This document shows, piece by piece, positions 1-8,664 of a stretch of 57,890 nt of DNA. Where the stretch lies: positions 1-57,890 of IMG/VR virus record IMGVR_UViG_3300020156_000032, one strand, 5' to 3'. Every line of letters starts with the position of its first letter. The first letter of the stretch is position 1. Source of the stretch: a virus. The translations under genes and the position numbers were made by a program. Under the pieces are notes generated by a model. It made no database searches, was not told the DNA's origin, and saw only the letters and a list, made by a program, of their open reading frames with translations.

Positions 1-131
1 GTCCAGGAGGTCATGAAAATTTTAAGAGTCTACACTCAGACTCGCCAGAGAGTCAACTCCACCCAGTCTTAGGGTTAGGTTCCCTAGGATTCCTTAATAA
101 AATCCGAAATCCCCCTTACAGGAGTCCCTGC

Positions 132-2852
132 ATGGCTCGCAAGAAGAAATCCAAGGATGATGTCAACGAGACGTCACCCCTCGATACCTCATCCCCTAAG
201 TCCACCCAATCCTCTACCCAACGCTCCGCTATGACCACCACAAAGTCTAAGAAGGCTGAGTCTACCGCGGTACTCCCTAACCGATTGCCCGTCCGCAAGG
301 CAGGTCCACCGTCTAAACCTAAGAGATCAAGCAGACCTCCAGTATTGGCGGGGACGAAGATAGCTCGTAAACCGGCCATCGCCCGGCCTCCTGTGGACCC
401 TCCTGATCCACCACCTAAGGTGCCTCCGAAGAAGAGGATTACTCTCCCCAAAGAGAGGATCGCCCCTAGCAAACACCATCGGATGTTCACACCAGAGGAG
501 CAACGAATCAAGAACAGTCAGGCGACCAACGAACGCCAGAAGGCAAAATTGAGGATCGCCCAGGACATTGCTCCCCTTCCCTTGGAGGATATTGATTGGG
601 AGCGACGCCTAGAGTGTAAGGAGTCTCTGAAGAAGTTCGCTGAGACGTACATGGCTCCAGTGTTCTACTTTGGATGGTCCAGCGATCAGCTAAAGTGCGT
701 CACTCGTGTTGAAGAGGTCATGCGGGTGGGCGGCATGTTCACTCTCGCTATGCCTCGTGGTGGTGGTAAGACAGCTATCTGTCGTGCTGGACTCCTCTGG
801 GCAACCGCCTATGGGTTTCGGAGGTTCATGTACTTCATCGGCAGCACCGACGAGAAGAGTCGTCAATCCCTGGAGTTTATCAAGACCTATTGGTGGCGTA
901 ATAAGATGCTCCAGCAGGACTTCCCCGAGGTGGGCCACGCTATCGATCGGCTAGAGAACAATTGGCACAAGGCTAGAGGTCAACTCTTCGAGGGTCTCCC
1001 AACTCACATCGTGTGGGGCTCCGGGGACCTTCGCCTCCCCTGCCTCACGCTTCCAGTGGACGTAGCCGACTGGTACGCAGAGCATGACCCTGACAGCGTC
1101 TCTCCTGTTCCGTGCATGGACTACGACCACCCCTTCTTGGATGATCGCCCGCCGGACCAGTGTGTTATCTCCCCCAAAGAAGTCAAGGGACCCCGGATAT
1201 GGGTCCCACGACAAGCAGGTATCATGGTCTCAACCAGTGGTATCGATGGGTCTATTCGTGGTGAAGCCCTGGTACATCCTGTCACCCTGGAACAACCGCG
1301 TCCTGACCTAGTGTTACTGGATGACATCCAGAAAGAGCAAAAAGCCGACAGTCCGATTCTGTGTGAGAAGCTCGCTCGTCTGGTCGATGGTGCTGTCCAA
1401 GGTCTCGCAGGTCCTGGTCGTAGCATCGCTGCTTTGATGCCTTGTACGGTCATCCGAGAAGGTGACGTTGCTGATCAATATCTCAATCCGCTCCTCAAGC
1501 CAGAATGGCAAGGTGAGCGATGTGCGATGGTGGTCACATGGCCAGCAGGGATCACTGACGTTGAGATCACCAATGACACGGAGGAAGGGAAACTCTGGAA
1601 TCAATATGCTGAACTCTATCGTCTCTCCCTCCGAGAACATCACGACATTCGACTAGCCCAGAACCTTTACCTGGCTAATCGTGAAGTGATGGATCGTGGT
1701 TTTGTCTGCTCATGGCCTGATCGCTATGACCGAGATGGTAAACTCCCAGAAGTGTCTGCTCAACAGCACGCAATGAACTTGCGTCTGAAACTGGGACCTA
1801 CCTTCTTGTCAGAGTACCAGAACAAGGGTCGTAAGCTCCAAGCCGAAGGTGAGATTACTATTACCGCGGCTCAGTTGGAGAAGAAGACTATCGCATGTAA
1901 GGAGTTCGAGGTCCCCAACGACACCCAGAAGATTGTCGCCCATATCGACGTTCAGATGGAGATCATGTTCTATACAGTCTTTGCATCGAACATGGACTTC
2001 ACGGGTATCTTTCCAACCTACGGTACTTGGCCTGACACAGGACTACGGTACTTTACCAAAGACCAGACTCGCTCTTGGTCTATGTTGACGACCGAGTTCT
2101 TCAAAGTCTACCCAGAGCATCGGAACAAAGCTATCAAGACCACCGAGGGACATATCCGTGCCCCTCTGGATGCTAAGATATACTTTGGTCTCCGACAGAC
2201 AGTCAATAAACTCAAAGGTATGACCTTTATCCGTCAGGACCAATTTAAGACACCTATGATAATCGATAAGATCACTATCGATACTCGGTGGGGTGAAACC
2301 TCTGAGGTGGTGAAACGGTTCATAAAGGAGAGTGGCGACCCCTCTCTCCTGGCCTATTATGGTCAATACATGCCACCGACTCACCGTCAGTTCGAGGAAT
2401 ACGACCTCAAGAAAGGATGGCTCTTTGAACACCAAGTCAGTCCCCATGTCCAGGAACCGAAGTGGTGTATCAAACCCAACCCCGATGGTCAGTTCTATAT
2501 GATGGCAGACGTAGATCGTCTCAAGGACTTCTTGTTTGCTCGTCTAGCCTCTCCTCTGGGAACCTCTGGTTCAATAGCTCTGTACGATGCTCCTGCCGAG
2601 AAGCATGAGCTATTCGCACACCATGTCTGCAACGCAGAGTACCCTGAGCCAGTGACCGCCAGAGGTCGGACTAAGAACAAATGGACTGTTCGAGAAGGTG
2701 TTGTCTACGACAACGACTTCTTAGACTGTGCTTGCGGTAACATGGCTTTGATGAGTACCTTCGGGGTCTCCGTCAAGACCACAGACCGTGTAATCAAACC
2801 CGTGATCCGTAAACTATCAGAGACCTATTCCAACCGCAGGAGGCAAGCATGA
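132..2852 (+). CDS. terL: Terminase large subunit
   Basis: DNA-packaging motor: ATPase plus nuclease that loads phage DNA into the prohead and cuts it. At 906 aa it is longer than most TerL proteins (about 450-750 aa). Residues 1-120 are a Lys/Pro/Ser-rich, probably disordered extension. The Walker A motif is AMPRGGGKT near residues 206-214 and the Walker B is LVLLDDIQ near 393-400. The C-terminal nuclease has an acidic motif HIDVQ near 605 and a final acidic cluster DNDFLDCACG near 860-869. The start follows a clear aggag ribosome site at 120. A dispersed ATCTCCCCCAAAGAA copy at 1167 is read here as ISPKE between the two Walker motifs, and a variant lies at 441. The next gene overlaps the stop by 4 bp. 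Confidence 0.93.
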   Translation: MARKKKSKDDVNETSPLDTSSPKSTQSSTQRSAMTTTKSKKAESTAVLPNRLPVRKAGPPSKPKRSSRPPVLAGTKIARKPAIARPPVDPPDPPPKVPPKKRITLPKERIAPSKHHRMFTPEEQRIKNSQATNERQKAKLRIAQDIAPLPLEDIDWERRLECKESLKKFAETYMAPVFYFGWSSDQLKCVTRVEEVMRVGGMFTLAMPRGGGKTAICRAGLLWATAYGFRRFMYFIGSTDEKSRQSLEFIKTYWWRNKMLQQDFPEVGHAIDRLENNWHKARGQLFEGLPTHIVWGSGDLRLPCLTLPVDVADWYAEHDPDSVSPVPCMDYDHPFLDDRPPDQCVISPKEVKGPRIWVPRQAGIMVSTSGIDGSIRGEALVHPVTLEQPRPDLVLLDDIQKEQKADSPILCEKLARLVDGAVQGLAGPGRSIAALMPCTVIREGDVADQYLNPLLKPEWQGERCAMVVTWPAGITDVEITNDTEEGKLWNQYAELYRLSLREHHDIRLAQNLYLANREVMDRGFVCSWPDRYDRDGKLPEVSAQQHAMNLRLKLGPTFLSEYQNKGRKLQAEGEITITAAQLEKKTIACKEFEVPNDTQKIVAHIDVQMEIMFYTVFASNMDFTGIFPTYGTWPDTGLRYFTKDQTRSWSMLTTEFFKVYPEHRNKAIKTTEGHIRAPLDAKIYFGLRQTVNKLKGMTFIRQDQFKTPMIIDKITIDTRWGETSEVVKRFIKESGDPSLLAYYGQYMPPTHRQFEEYDLKKGWLFEHQVSPHVQEPKWCIKPNPDGQFYMMADVDRLKDFLFARLASPLGTSGSIALYDAPAEKHELFAHHVCNAEYPEPVTARGRTKNKWTVREGVVYDNDFLDCACGNMALMSTFGVSVKTTDRVIKPVIRKLSETYSNRRRQA

Positions 2853-3106
2853 ATGGTCGCTACAACCCAGAGACCCTCAAGGTTCAACTTGAACCCGAGA
2901 CTCCTGGTGAGCATCAATTCCTGTTCAATTTGATCCAACTCCTACAATCTGGTGGTAAGATCAGGATTAAGCCTACGGGCAAACCCTCTCTCTTGACCAC
3001 TTTCAAGGTCCGAGACATAGGTGAGGTTCGCGGGACCGCTGACTATACCTACGATGGTCCTATCTCCCCCAAAGAAATCGGAGGCCCCAATGGGACTAGG
3101 GATTGA
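2849..3106 (+). CDS. Small hypothetical protein
   Basis: An 85-aa protein of unknown function whose ATG overlaps the terminase stop (ATGA), so it is probably translationally coupled. No domain was recognised. The C-terminal third contains ISPKE, encoded by an exact copy of the dispersed 15-bp motif at 3062-3076, and it overlaps the start of the next gene by 17 bp. Confidence 0.7.
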   Translation: MNGRYNPETLKVQLEPETPGEHQFLFNLIQLLQSGGKIRIKPTGKPSLLTTFKVRDIGEVRGTADYTYDGPISPKEIGGPNGTRD

Positions 3107-3404
3107 ATGTCCTGCTTGTGGAGGCAAGCACTCAGAAGTCCAGAAGGTAGCTCCCCGACAGATGAACTTCCAGGGGAAGCAATGGACTGTGACTAGGAGA
3201 ACCCGCATCTGTCGTCACTGTGGGTTCTCTTATTCAACCGTAGAGACTCACGAGGATGTTAAACATATCGGAGTACCAGACCGTATGTATGTCCCTGGTC
3301 CAGAAGTCTTAGCTCCTAAGAGGAAACCTCCTCTGAAGAAGGCTAAGATAGGACCAGAGGTCTTAGAACCTAAAGGTACTACTTCAGACAACCCATATCT
3401 CTGA
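3090..3404 (+). CDS. Zinc-ribbon protein, NrdR-like
   Basis: 104 aa. The N-terminus carries CPACGG and, about 35 residues later, CRHCGFSYSTVET, an arrangement like the treble-clef zinc ribbon of NrdR and other small phage zinc-finger proteins, so nucleic-acid binding is likely. The rest is Lys/Pro-rich. The start at MGLGIECPACGG was chosen because the upstream extension in the same frame only re-reads the previous gene. The ATP-cone of full NrdR is absent, so it is not an NrdR orthologue. Confidence 0.7.
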   Translation: MGLGIECPACGGKHSEVQKVAPRQMNFQGKQWTVTRRTRICRHCGFSYSTVETHEDVKHIGVPDRMYVPGPEVLAPKRKPPLKKAKIGPEVLEPKGTTSDNPYL

Positions 3405-3456
3405 TAGACCTTGAATGGCTACTGGTAACTGTGGTAATGACTGGTCACTCTAGGAT

Positions 3457-3503
3457 AGGATGAAAGGTGGAATGTTCTACTTTCATCCTTCCTGGAGCCA
3501 GTC
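3457..3503 (+). terminator. Hairpin upstream of the 3504 gene
   Basis: GGATGAAAG and CTTTCATCC form a 9-bp stem in the 99-bp gap. A wider pairing (TGACTGG at 3438 with CCAGTCA near 3496) reaches the next start codon, so it may affect translation as well as termination. The T-run is weak. Confidence 0.4.
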
Positions 3504-3935
3504 ATGGCTACATTCACAAAATTTCAAGCCTTTGTAGAGCATCTGGCTGAGGGAGTACACAACCTTGGAGCCGACACGCTCAAGATTCTCCTCTCGAATG
3601 ATGCTCCGAGTGCTGCCAACGATGCAGTCAAGGGAGACCTGACCTCAGAACTAGCTGGTGGGAATGGATACACCGCCAATGGTCATACGGTCACAATCTC
3701 TTCGAGTGCCCAGTCTGGCGGTACTTACAAGCTCGTTGGGTCCGATGTCACAATCACCGCTTCTGGTGGTTCTGTTGGACCTTTCAGGTATGCAGTCCTC
3801 TACAACGATACTCCTACGTCACCTGCTGATCCTCTTATCGGTTCTTGGGACTATGGTTCGTCCATTACCCTGGCTGCTGGTGAGACTTTCACAGTTGACC
3901 TCGATGCCACCAACGGCATCCTTCAACTCGCCTAA
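3504..3935 (+). CDS. Putative virion protein (phage hypothetical family)
   Basis: 143 aa beginning MATFTKFQAFVEHLAEGVHNL. I recognise this as a protein recurrent in phages, usually placed among head or decoration genes, with no defined biochemical role. The body is Gly/Ser/Thr-rich with alternating hydrophobic residues (predicted beta) and includes GPFRYAVLYNDT. It has a ggag ribosome site (cctggagccagtc) and sits in the structural operon. Confidence 0.65.
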   Translation: MATFTKFQAFVEHLAEGVHNLGADTLKILLSNDAPSAANDAVKGDLTSELAGGNGYTANGHTVTISSSAQSGGTYKLVGSDVTITASGGSVGPFRYAVLYNDTPTSPADPLIGSWDYGSSITLAAGETFTVDLDATNGILQLA

Positions 3936-3936
3936 T

Positions 3937-4128
3937 ATGGGACTACCTCCCCCACCCATCGTCGTGATGAGACCACGACCGCGACCGATCACTGACTCTC
4001 CCCAAAAGGACGTCAGGCCCATCAACCCTGAGTCTGCTATGTCCGGTTGGAGTAAACCTCCGATTGAAACATGGCAAGACCTCACACCAACGACTTGGCA
4101 GTGGTTGATGTCTCTATTGTTTCCTTAA
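3937..4128 (+). CDS. Small proline-rich hypothetical protein
   Basis: 63 aa, starting directly after the previous stop (TAATATG). Rich in Pro/Arg with a Trp-containing C-terminus (TWQDLTPTTWQWLMSLLFP). A degenerate dispersed-motif copy at 3995 gives SPQKD. Function unknown; it is supported by tight spacing and codon use like its neighbours. Confidence 0.5.
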   Translation: MGLPPPPIVVMRPRPRPITDSPQKDVRPINPESAMSGWSKPPIETWQDLTPTTWQWLMSLLFP

Positions 4129-4149
4129 TACACTCCTGGAGTTACAATC

Positions 4150-4458
4150 ATGCCGAATCCATCTACAGTGACGGCAGAAGTGCTGGAGCCGGAAACCCCG
4201 GAGCCTGTTGAGAAGTTTCCGACTCTTCGCAAGCTCCAAACTGCTCTCCAAGAGGAGCGTGCCCAGATCATTGCAGCTTCTGCTACTCTTCGAGCCCAAC
4301 GAGATTCCTTAGTTGGAATCATCCAACCTTATGAGTTGGAACTACAATCTGTCAATCGTCAGATCAAAGCTATCGAGTTACCTCGCTTGGCTGAGATCGA
4401 TAATGAACTTGGAGCTATCGCACGAGCCCTTGGTGGTCGTTCGATGTCCAAAGGCTGA
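4150..4458 (+). CDS. Small coiled-coil protein
   Basis: 102 aa, with ctggag 8 bp upstream of the ATG. After a Pro/Glu-rich head (residues 1-25), residues 26-95 are charged heptad-like helix (LRKLQTALQEERAQIIAASATL and following), predicted to form a coiled coil. A scaffold or head-assembly role is possible from its place before capsid genes, but no family was recognised. Confidence 0.6.
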   Translation: MPNPSTVTAEVLEPETPEPVEKFPTLRKLQTALQEERAQIIAASATLRAQRDSLVGIIQPYELELQSVNRQIKAIELPRLAEIDNELGAIARALGGRSMSKG

Positions 4459-4475
4459 TTATCCATAGGGCATCC

Positions 4476-4570
4476 TATAGGTATCCCCTTATAGGGGTTT
4501 AACATCAATCCTTGTGTTCTTTGACCCGGCCCTAGCGTAGATTCCTAATCGAAACAACCCTGGGGCCGGC
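4476..4570 (+). terminator. Probable terminator region
   Basis: Two hairpins lie in the 137-bp gap: CCCCTTATAGGGG followed by TTT (4487-4502), and CCGGCCC pairing with GGGCCGG (4530-4569) followed by CCCTTTCTCTT. Together they look like a tandem rho-independent terminator. Confidence 0.5.
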
Positions 4571-4595
4571 CCTTTCTCTTACCTATCATACACCC

Positions 4596-4919
4596 ATGCT
4601 CAATTCTGCTGATCTCGAAGTGATTCGTGTTCATGTTCTTGTCCCAATCGTTAAGACGATTGTTCGAGACTTCACCTTATACATGATCGGTAATCCGCTC
4701 TATCCTCCTGAGCATGAACTCGCCGGTCAACAAATGTATACAGCGGCTCAACGGAACTGGGCTAAGGAGATCGCTAAGAATCCTAGCCAGATCGCTGACC
4801 AAGTATCTCATTTCGCTCTCAATCTTGACGGTTTCAAGAACGAGGGCAGTAGTGTCAACTTCGGAGTTCTCCAGGGCCATCTTGAGAACGCTATTAAAAA
4901 CCACTTCTTCCCAGTCTAA
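4596..4919 (+). CDS. Hypothetical protein
   Basis: 107 aa, mixed charge, predicted mostly helical (for example VHVLVPIVKTIVRDFTLYM near the N-terminus and LQGHLENAIKNHFF at the end). It follows the terminator region and has no strong ribosome site (acctatcatacacccATG). No family was recognised. The location suggests a virion or head-fibre accessory. Confidence 0.55.
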   Translation: MLNSADLEVIRVHVLVPIVKTIVRDFTLYMIGNPLYPPEHELAGQQMYTAAQRNWAKEIAKNPSQIADQVSHFALNLDGFKNEGSSVNFGVLQGHLENAIKNHFFPV

Positions 4920-4931
4920 AGAAGCAGTACC

Positions 4932-5738
4932 ATGTCGCGTGCCTTTGCTCCTGCTCAGAATGAATACCTCCAACTGAGTTCTTCACCTCTGACTCCATAC
5001 CCATTGGTGATGGGTTGTTGGTTTAAGACAAATAATGCAGGATTGACCCAAAATTTAATGAATTTGGGTGCATCAACATCTGCGCATAACTTTTCTCTGC
5101 ATATTTCATCCTTCAATGGCACGGCACGCTGTCATTCAGAAGGTGGAATTATTAGCGAGGCTCAAACATCCAATACATGGTCTGCTAATACTTGGCAACT
5201 AGCGATTGGTGTCTGGGCCAATGTTAGTTCTCGCATTATCTACTTAAATGGTTCGGCTAGTTCTGGGAACTCTGGTGCATCAGTCACAGTCTCCGGTGTT
5301 AATCGTTTCCGTATTGCCCAAGAAGCGGATTCTTCCACAGGGTCACGTTCGACTTTCAGTGGATCAATCGCAGAAGCCTTTATTGCTAATGTCGTACCCA
5401 CAACGACTCAAATCAACCAACTTTGGAATGGTGGTAGTGGAGGTGCTGGTCTATCACCTGACCAAGTATTCGGAGTCAATCTTATCAGTTGGTGGAAATT
5501 GTTAGCCAGTGATGGAAGTATTGACTACGACGGTACAAACCATCTTTTGGAAATCAATACTCCGACCAATGGAGCTGATCATCCGAACATAGACTATGGA
5601 AGTTCTGGCAGTTCCATACCTCGGTTTCGACATCACTACCGTAACCAAGGGTTTATGCGTCATTCTCAATCTGGCCTCTGGCTACCTCCCGGTGTCGAGG
5701 ATCAATTACTACGATTCAACCATCGAGGAGAATCATAA
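4932..5738 (+). CDS. LamG/concanavalin-like tail or head fibre protein
   Basis: 268 aa. Residues 1-170 resemble a LamG/concanavalin-A-like jelly roll: MSRAFAPAQNEYLQLSSSP opening, CWFKTNN, SLHISSFNGTARC, then LAIGVWANVSSRIIYLNG and the FRIAQEAD...GSIAEAFIAN strand pattern typical of laminin-G-like phage proteins. Such domains bind glycans or cap virion appendages, so host surface binding is inferred. The C-terminal 60 residues are less conserved in look. The stop overlaps the next ATG by 1 bp. Confidence 0.65.
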   Translation: MSRAFAPAQNEYLQLSSSPLTPYPLVMGCWFKTNNAGLTQNLMNLGASTSAHNFSLHISSFNGTARCHSEGGIISEAQTSNTWSANTWQLAIGVWANVSSRIIYLNGSASSGNSGASVTVSGVNRFRIAQEADSSTGSRSTFSGSIAEAFIANVVPTTTQINQLWNGGSGGAGLSPDQVFGVNLISWWKLLASDGSIDYDGTNHLLEINTPTNGADHPNIDYGSSGSSIPRFRHHYRNQGFMRHSQSGLWLPPGVEDQLLRFNHRGES

Positions 5739-6397
5739 TGCTTTGGCTCAGACAATCAACTGCTTCCCAAGAGATTCAACTCGGCAAGTTTGTTGATGAC
5801 ACAGATGGTAAAACAGCTGAGACTGCTCTGTCCATCGCAAACACTGATATTAAGCTCTGGAAAGAAGGAGCTACTTCCCAGGCATCTAAGAATAGTGGTG
5901 GTGCAACCCACATCGCAAACGGGTGGTACTACGCAGTTCTTGATGCAACCGATACCAACACACTGGGTAAACTCGAAGTAACGGTAGATGTGAGTGGGGC
6001 TCTCTCAGTTCGCCGTGAGTTTATGGTTCTTCCGGCCAATGTTTATGATGCTCTTGTCTTGGACACGGATGTCTTAGAGACAGACCTCATCGAGATTGGG
6101 GGTGATGCAGATTCCCTCACCATCTTTAAACTCATGTGCGACTGTGGATTAACTGCCCAGGTCGCTAACGACGTTAGTAACTCTGCCTCTTCCTTCTGTA
6201 CGACCTTAACTTCTCCTGTCGATGACTACTACAATGGACTTGTACTAATTATGCAGAAAGGGGAGATAGGTCAGTTCCAAGGTGGTCGTGTGACCAACTA
6301 TGATGGTACTACTAAGTTCATCACTATTGATCCTCCACTCTCTGTTGCCCCGTTCACAGGTGCTGACTTCCTACTCATTGGTCGTATTGTGGACTAG
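5738..6397 (+). CDS. Virion appendage protein, BppU-like N-terminus
   Basis: 219 aa. Residues 12-105 (LGKFVDDTDGKTAETALS, IKLWKEGATS, GWYYAVLDATDTNTLGKLEV) match a module seen in many phage baseplate or spike-associated proteins. Residues 120-219 form a second beta-rich part (ITIDPPLSVAPFTGADFLLIGR). It lies in a run of structural genes between terminase and portal. Host-receptor or spike-base structure is the likely role; no catalytic motif is visible. Confidence 0.65.
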   Translation: MLWLRQSTASQEIQLGKFVDDTDGKTAETALSIANTDIKLWKEGATSQASKNSGGATHIANGWYYAVLDATDTNTLGKLEVTVDVSGALSVRREFMVLPANVYDALVLDTDVLETDLIEIGGDADSLTIFKLMCDCGLTAQVANDVSNSASSFCTTLTSPVDDYYNGLVLIMQKGEIGQFQGGRVTNYDGTTKFITIDPPLSVAPFTGADFLLIGRIVD

Positions 6398-6405
6398 GAG
6401 GACCT

Positions 6406-7236
6406 ATGCTTCAGTTCTTCCTAAGTCGTCGCCTAGCATCAGGCCAGTATACTCTGACTGCGGGTCATGCAACCTTTGCCCTTTCAGGTCAAACTGCTAA
6501 CACTATTCGTAGTCGAGTCGTAACTGGTCAACAAGGTAGTTTCTCCCTTTCTGGTCAAGCTGCTAACCTTCTAAGAGGTCTATACTTAACTGCTGCTCAA
6601 GGGAGCTTTACTCTCTCTGGTCAGGATATCACCTTCGACCGTACCTATGTCTTAGCCGCGGTCTACGGTTCCTTCTCCTTGGCAGGTCAGAACGCCAACC
6701 TACTCCGAGGACTCTCCTTGGTCGGTGGTCACGGTACGTTCACCCTCTCAGGACAGTCCGTGAACCTCCTGAAAGGGTTTAGTGTGGTGGCTGCTCATGC
6801 CTCCTTCACACTAACTGATCAAGATGCTAGTTTAGAGTTCAATCGTCTCTTGGTGTCTGCTCATGGTAGCTTCACCCTGGATGGTCAAGCAGTAAACCTG
6901 CTTAAAGGTCACAGCCTTGCAGCTAGTGTGGGCTCTTTCACCTTGACTGGGCAGGACGCAATCCTCCAGTACGGTTCAGAGACTATCCTAGACGCAGACC
7001 ACGGCACGTTTACCCTCAGTGGTCAATCCGCTGACCTGACTGTAGAACGACTCCTAGTCGCGGACTATGGTTCAATAAGTCTAACCGGCCAGGACGTTCA
7101 GCTTCTCCCCCAAAGAATCCTGGTGGGGAGCCACGGCTCCTATACCCTCACTGGACAAGATGCTGATCTATTGTATTCTGCTGTAGCAACATTTAATCCA
7201 GCTTGGGCTGCTAACTCCAATAAACTCCTACTATGA
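6406..7236 (+). CDS. Repeat-built virion protein
   Basis: 276 aa made almost entirely of about eleven tandem repeats of roughly 22 residues, each with a core like GSFTLSGQDANLLRG. The repeats are well conserved in protein but varied in DNA, which points to selection on the protein. Such repeats occur in phage head or tail surface proteins and are likely a beta-solenoid or fibre. A strong ribosome site (aggaggacctATG) precedes it. A TTCTCCCCCAAAGAA motif at 7103 is read LLPQRI, a third reading frame for the motif. Confidence 0.65.
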   Translation: MLQFFLSRRLASGQYTLTAGHATFALSGQTANTIRSRVVTGQQGSFSLSGQAANLLRGLYLTAAQGSFTLSGQDITFDRTYVLAAVYGSFSLAGQNANLLRGLSLVGGHGTFTLSGQSVNLLKGFSVVAAHASFTLTDQDASLEFNRLLVSAHGSFTLDGQAVNLLKGHSLAASVGSFTLTGQDAILQYGSETILDADHGTFTLSGQSADLTVERLLVADYGSISLTGQDVQLLPQRILVGSHGSYTLTGQDADLLYSAVATFNPAWAANSNKLLL

Positions 7237-7243
7237 GGTCATT

Positions 7244-7750
7244 ATGGCTTTCATCAAGAACCAAGCAGTAAATGGCTTCACGTTCGTATTAGTCGGACTT
7301 GATGGAGCCGCAGTCACCACTGGAGTTGTAACTGGTTACGTCACCAAAGATGATGGTAATCAGACTCTCTTAGCGAACGCTGTCCGTCACAAGGGGAATG
7401 GACAATGGGCTGTTGATCTTGAAGCTGATGAGATGAACGCAGACCAGATAGGTCTCCTCTTCACTCATCCTGATGCGATCAACGTCAACTTCACTATTCC
7501 TACTCTCTCTAGTGAAGACACTGAACTGCTAGGTGGGAGTAGTAGCTCCTCTTCCGGTGGTGAAATTGACATCGCAGAACTTGCCTCTGCTCCACTCCGA
7601 GTTCGTACTGCGGAGGGAACTGTAGAGGAACGTAGTGTAGACGAGTTAATAAAAGCCGACAGATACCTTGCAGGACGGCAAGCTGCCGATGCTGTACCCT
7701 GGGGTATCAGAGTCGCTCGTGGTAAACCCGGCAGTTCAATCGGAGGATAA
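7244..7750 (+). CDS. Virion protein with gpW-like C-terminus
   Basis: 168 aa in two parts joined by a Ser/Gly linker (GGSSSSSSGG near residue 105). Residues 1-95 resemble the BppU-like beta module of the 5738 gene (TGVVTGYVTKDDGNQ, GNGQWAVDLEADEMNADQIGL). The C-terminus (RTAEGTVEERSVDELIKADRYL) resembles the helical gpW/head-tail connector motif. A head-tail joining or spike-anchoring role is inferred. Its ATG follows gaggtcatt, and a YAATAAAMNCC motif lies at 7218 just upstream. Confidence 0.55.
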   Translation: MAFIKNQAVNGFTFVLVGLDGAAVTTGVVTGYVTKDDGNQTLLANAVRHKGNGQWAVDLEADEMNADQIGLLFTHPDAINVNFTIPTLSSEDTELLGGSSSSSSGGEIDIAELASAPLRVRTAEGTVEERSVDELIKADRYLAGRQAADAVPWGIRVARGKPGSSIGG

Positions 7751-7751
7751 A

Positions 7752-7988
7752 ATGTTGGAAGTCGGCTCTGCCCGTTCTGGTCAAGAAGTGACTCCCCATG
7801 ATACGACAGCCCTGTCTGGTAAGACTAGGGGTTTGTATGTTGGTGGGGCTGGTGATGTAACTGTGACCATGCACAATGGTTCTGACCTCACCTTTGTTGG
7901 TGTTCCTGCGGGCACCATCCTACCGATAGTCGTCACCCATGTCAAAAGCACTGGGACGGATGCTACCGATATTGTTGCTCTGTTCTAG
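7752..7988 (+). CDS. Spike base protein, RCAP_Rcc01079-like
   Basis: 78 aa: a short beta protein with TPHDTTAL, TRGLYVGGAGDVTVTM, FVGVPAGTILPI and TDIVAL in order, the pattern of the small spike-base family named after RCAP_Rcc01079 of a Rhodobacter gene transfer agent. The start ATG follows ggaggataaa. A role at the head-fibre or spike base fits the neighbouring fibre-type genes. Confidence 0.7.
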   Translation: MLEVGSARSGQEVTPHDTTALSGKTRGLYVGGAGDVTVTMHNGSDLTFVGVPAGTILPIVVTHVKSTGTDATDIVALF

Positions 7989-7996
7989 GAGGTCAT

Positions 7997-8290
7997 ATGC
8001 GAATTGGTATTGGCCTTGGAGTAACCAATAAACTCACCCCCATAGCTGTCGAGGGTGGAGGTGCTATCGTTCTATCTTTTGAACCTGGGGGGCCTACGAA
8101 TACCCTCAACTGGACTGCTTGGCCAGGTGCGATAGACTACTATTACTACAAGAATGGAGAGCTTGCTGGTAACTCAAATGGTGAGCTATCTGCGATAGTT
8201 CTAGCTCAATCAGGAAGTCAATGGTATGTCCTAGCTGTTGGAGAAGCTGGACCAATCCCTGAATCAACTTCAAACACGGTGACGTTCTAA
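7997..8290 (+). CDS. Fibronectin-like small virion protein
   Basis: 97 aa with a strong ribosome site (aggaggtcatATG). The residue pattern from 30 on (LNWTAWPGAIDYYYYKNGELAG, then WYVLAVGEAGPIPESTSNTVTF) looks like a single fibronectin-III/Ig-like beta sandwich. It overlaps the next gene by 1 bp and is part of the same run of structural genes. Confidence 0.55.
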   Translation: MRIGIGLGVTNKLTPIAVEGGGAIVLSFEPGGPTNTLNWTAWPGAIDYYYYKNGELAGNSNGELSAIVLAQSGSQWYVLAVGEAGPIPESTSNTVTF

Positions 8291-8664
8291 TGGCAAATGA
8301 GATTAAGATAACCGCTGCCTTGGAATGTTCCAATGGCAACTTCCAGATTCCCCGTCTTGGGAGTACACAACTCCAGGTTAATCAGAACGCTCCTGGTGGT
8401 GGTGTCCCTGGTATGGTATCTGCGGCAACTGCTGGGTCAGATATTACAACTACTGGAGTCTCAACTCTAGGGTGGTGTTATGTCCGAAACCTAGACGCAA
8501 CTAACTTTGTGGAATGGGGTCCAAAGGACACAGGTACTTTCTACCCCATTGGTAGACTCAAACCAGGTGAGGCTACTGTCTTCCGTTTGTCTCCTGGTAA
8601 GACCCTCCATATCAAAGCTGACACCGCTGCTTGCAAGTGTCAGGTACTCGTCCTGGAGGACTAA
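8290..8664 (+). CDS. Small virion-associated protein
   Basis: 124 aa, predicted all-beta, with a phage-typical segment GWCYVRNLDATNFVEWGPKDT followed by LKPGEATVFRLSPGKTLHIKAD. Proteins of this look commonly sit next to portal or decoration genes, probably as spike or decoration proteins. Its TAA overlaps the portal ATG by one base (TAATG). Confidence 0.55.
   Translation: MANEIKITAALECSNGNFQIPRLGSTQLQVNQNAPGGGVPGMVSAATAGSDITTTGVSTLGWCYVRNLDATNFVEWGPKDTGTFYPIGRLKPGEATVFRLSPGKTLHIKADTAACKCQVLVLED

Noticed and set aside
13-72. 19-codon frame after aggaggtc at the left end
   Set aside because: Spacing between the ribosome site and ATG is only 2-3 bases and the peptide is too short to support; could be the end of a leader.
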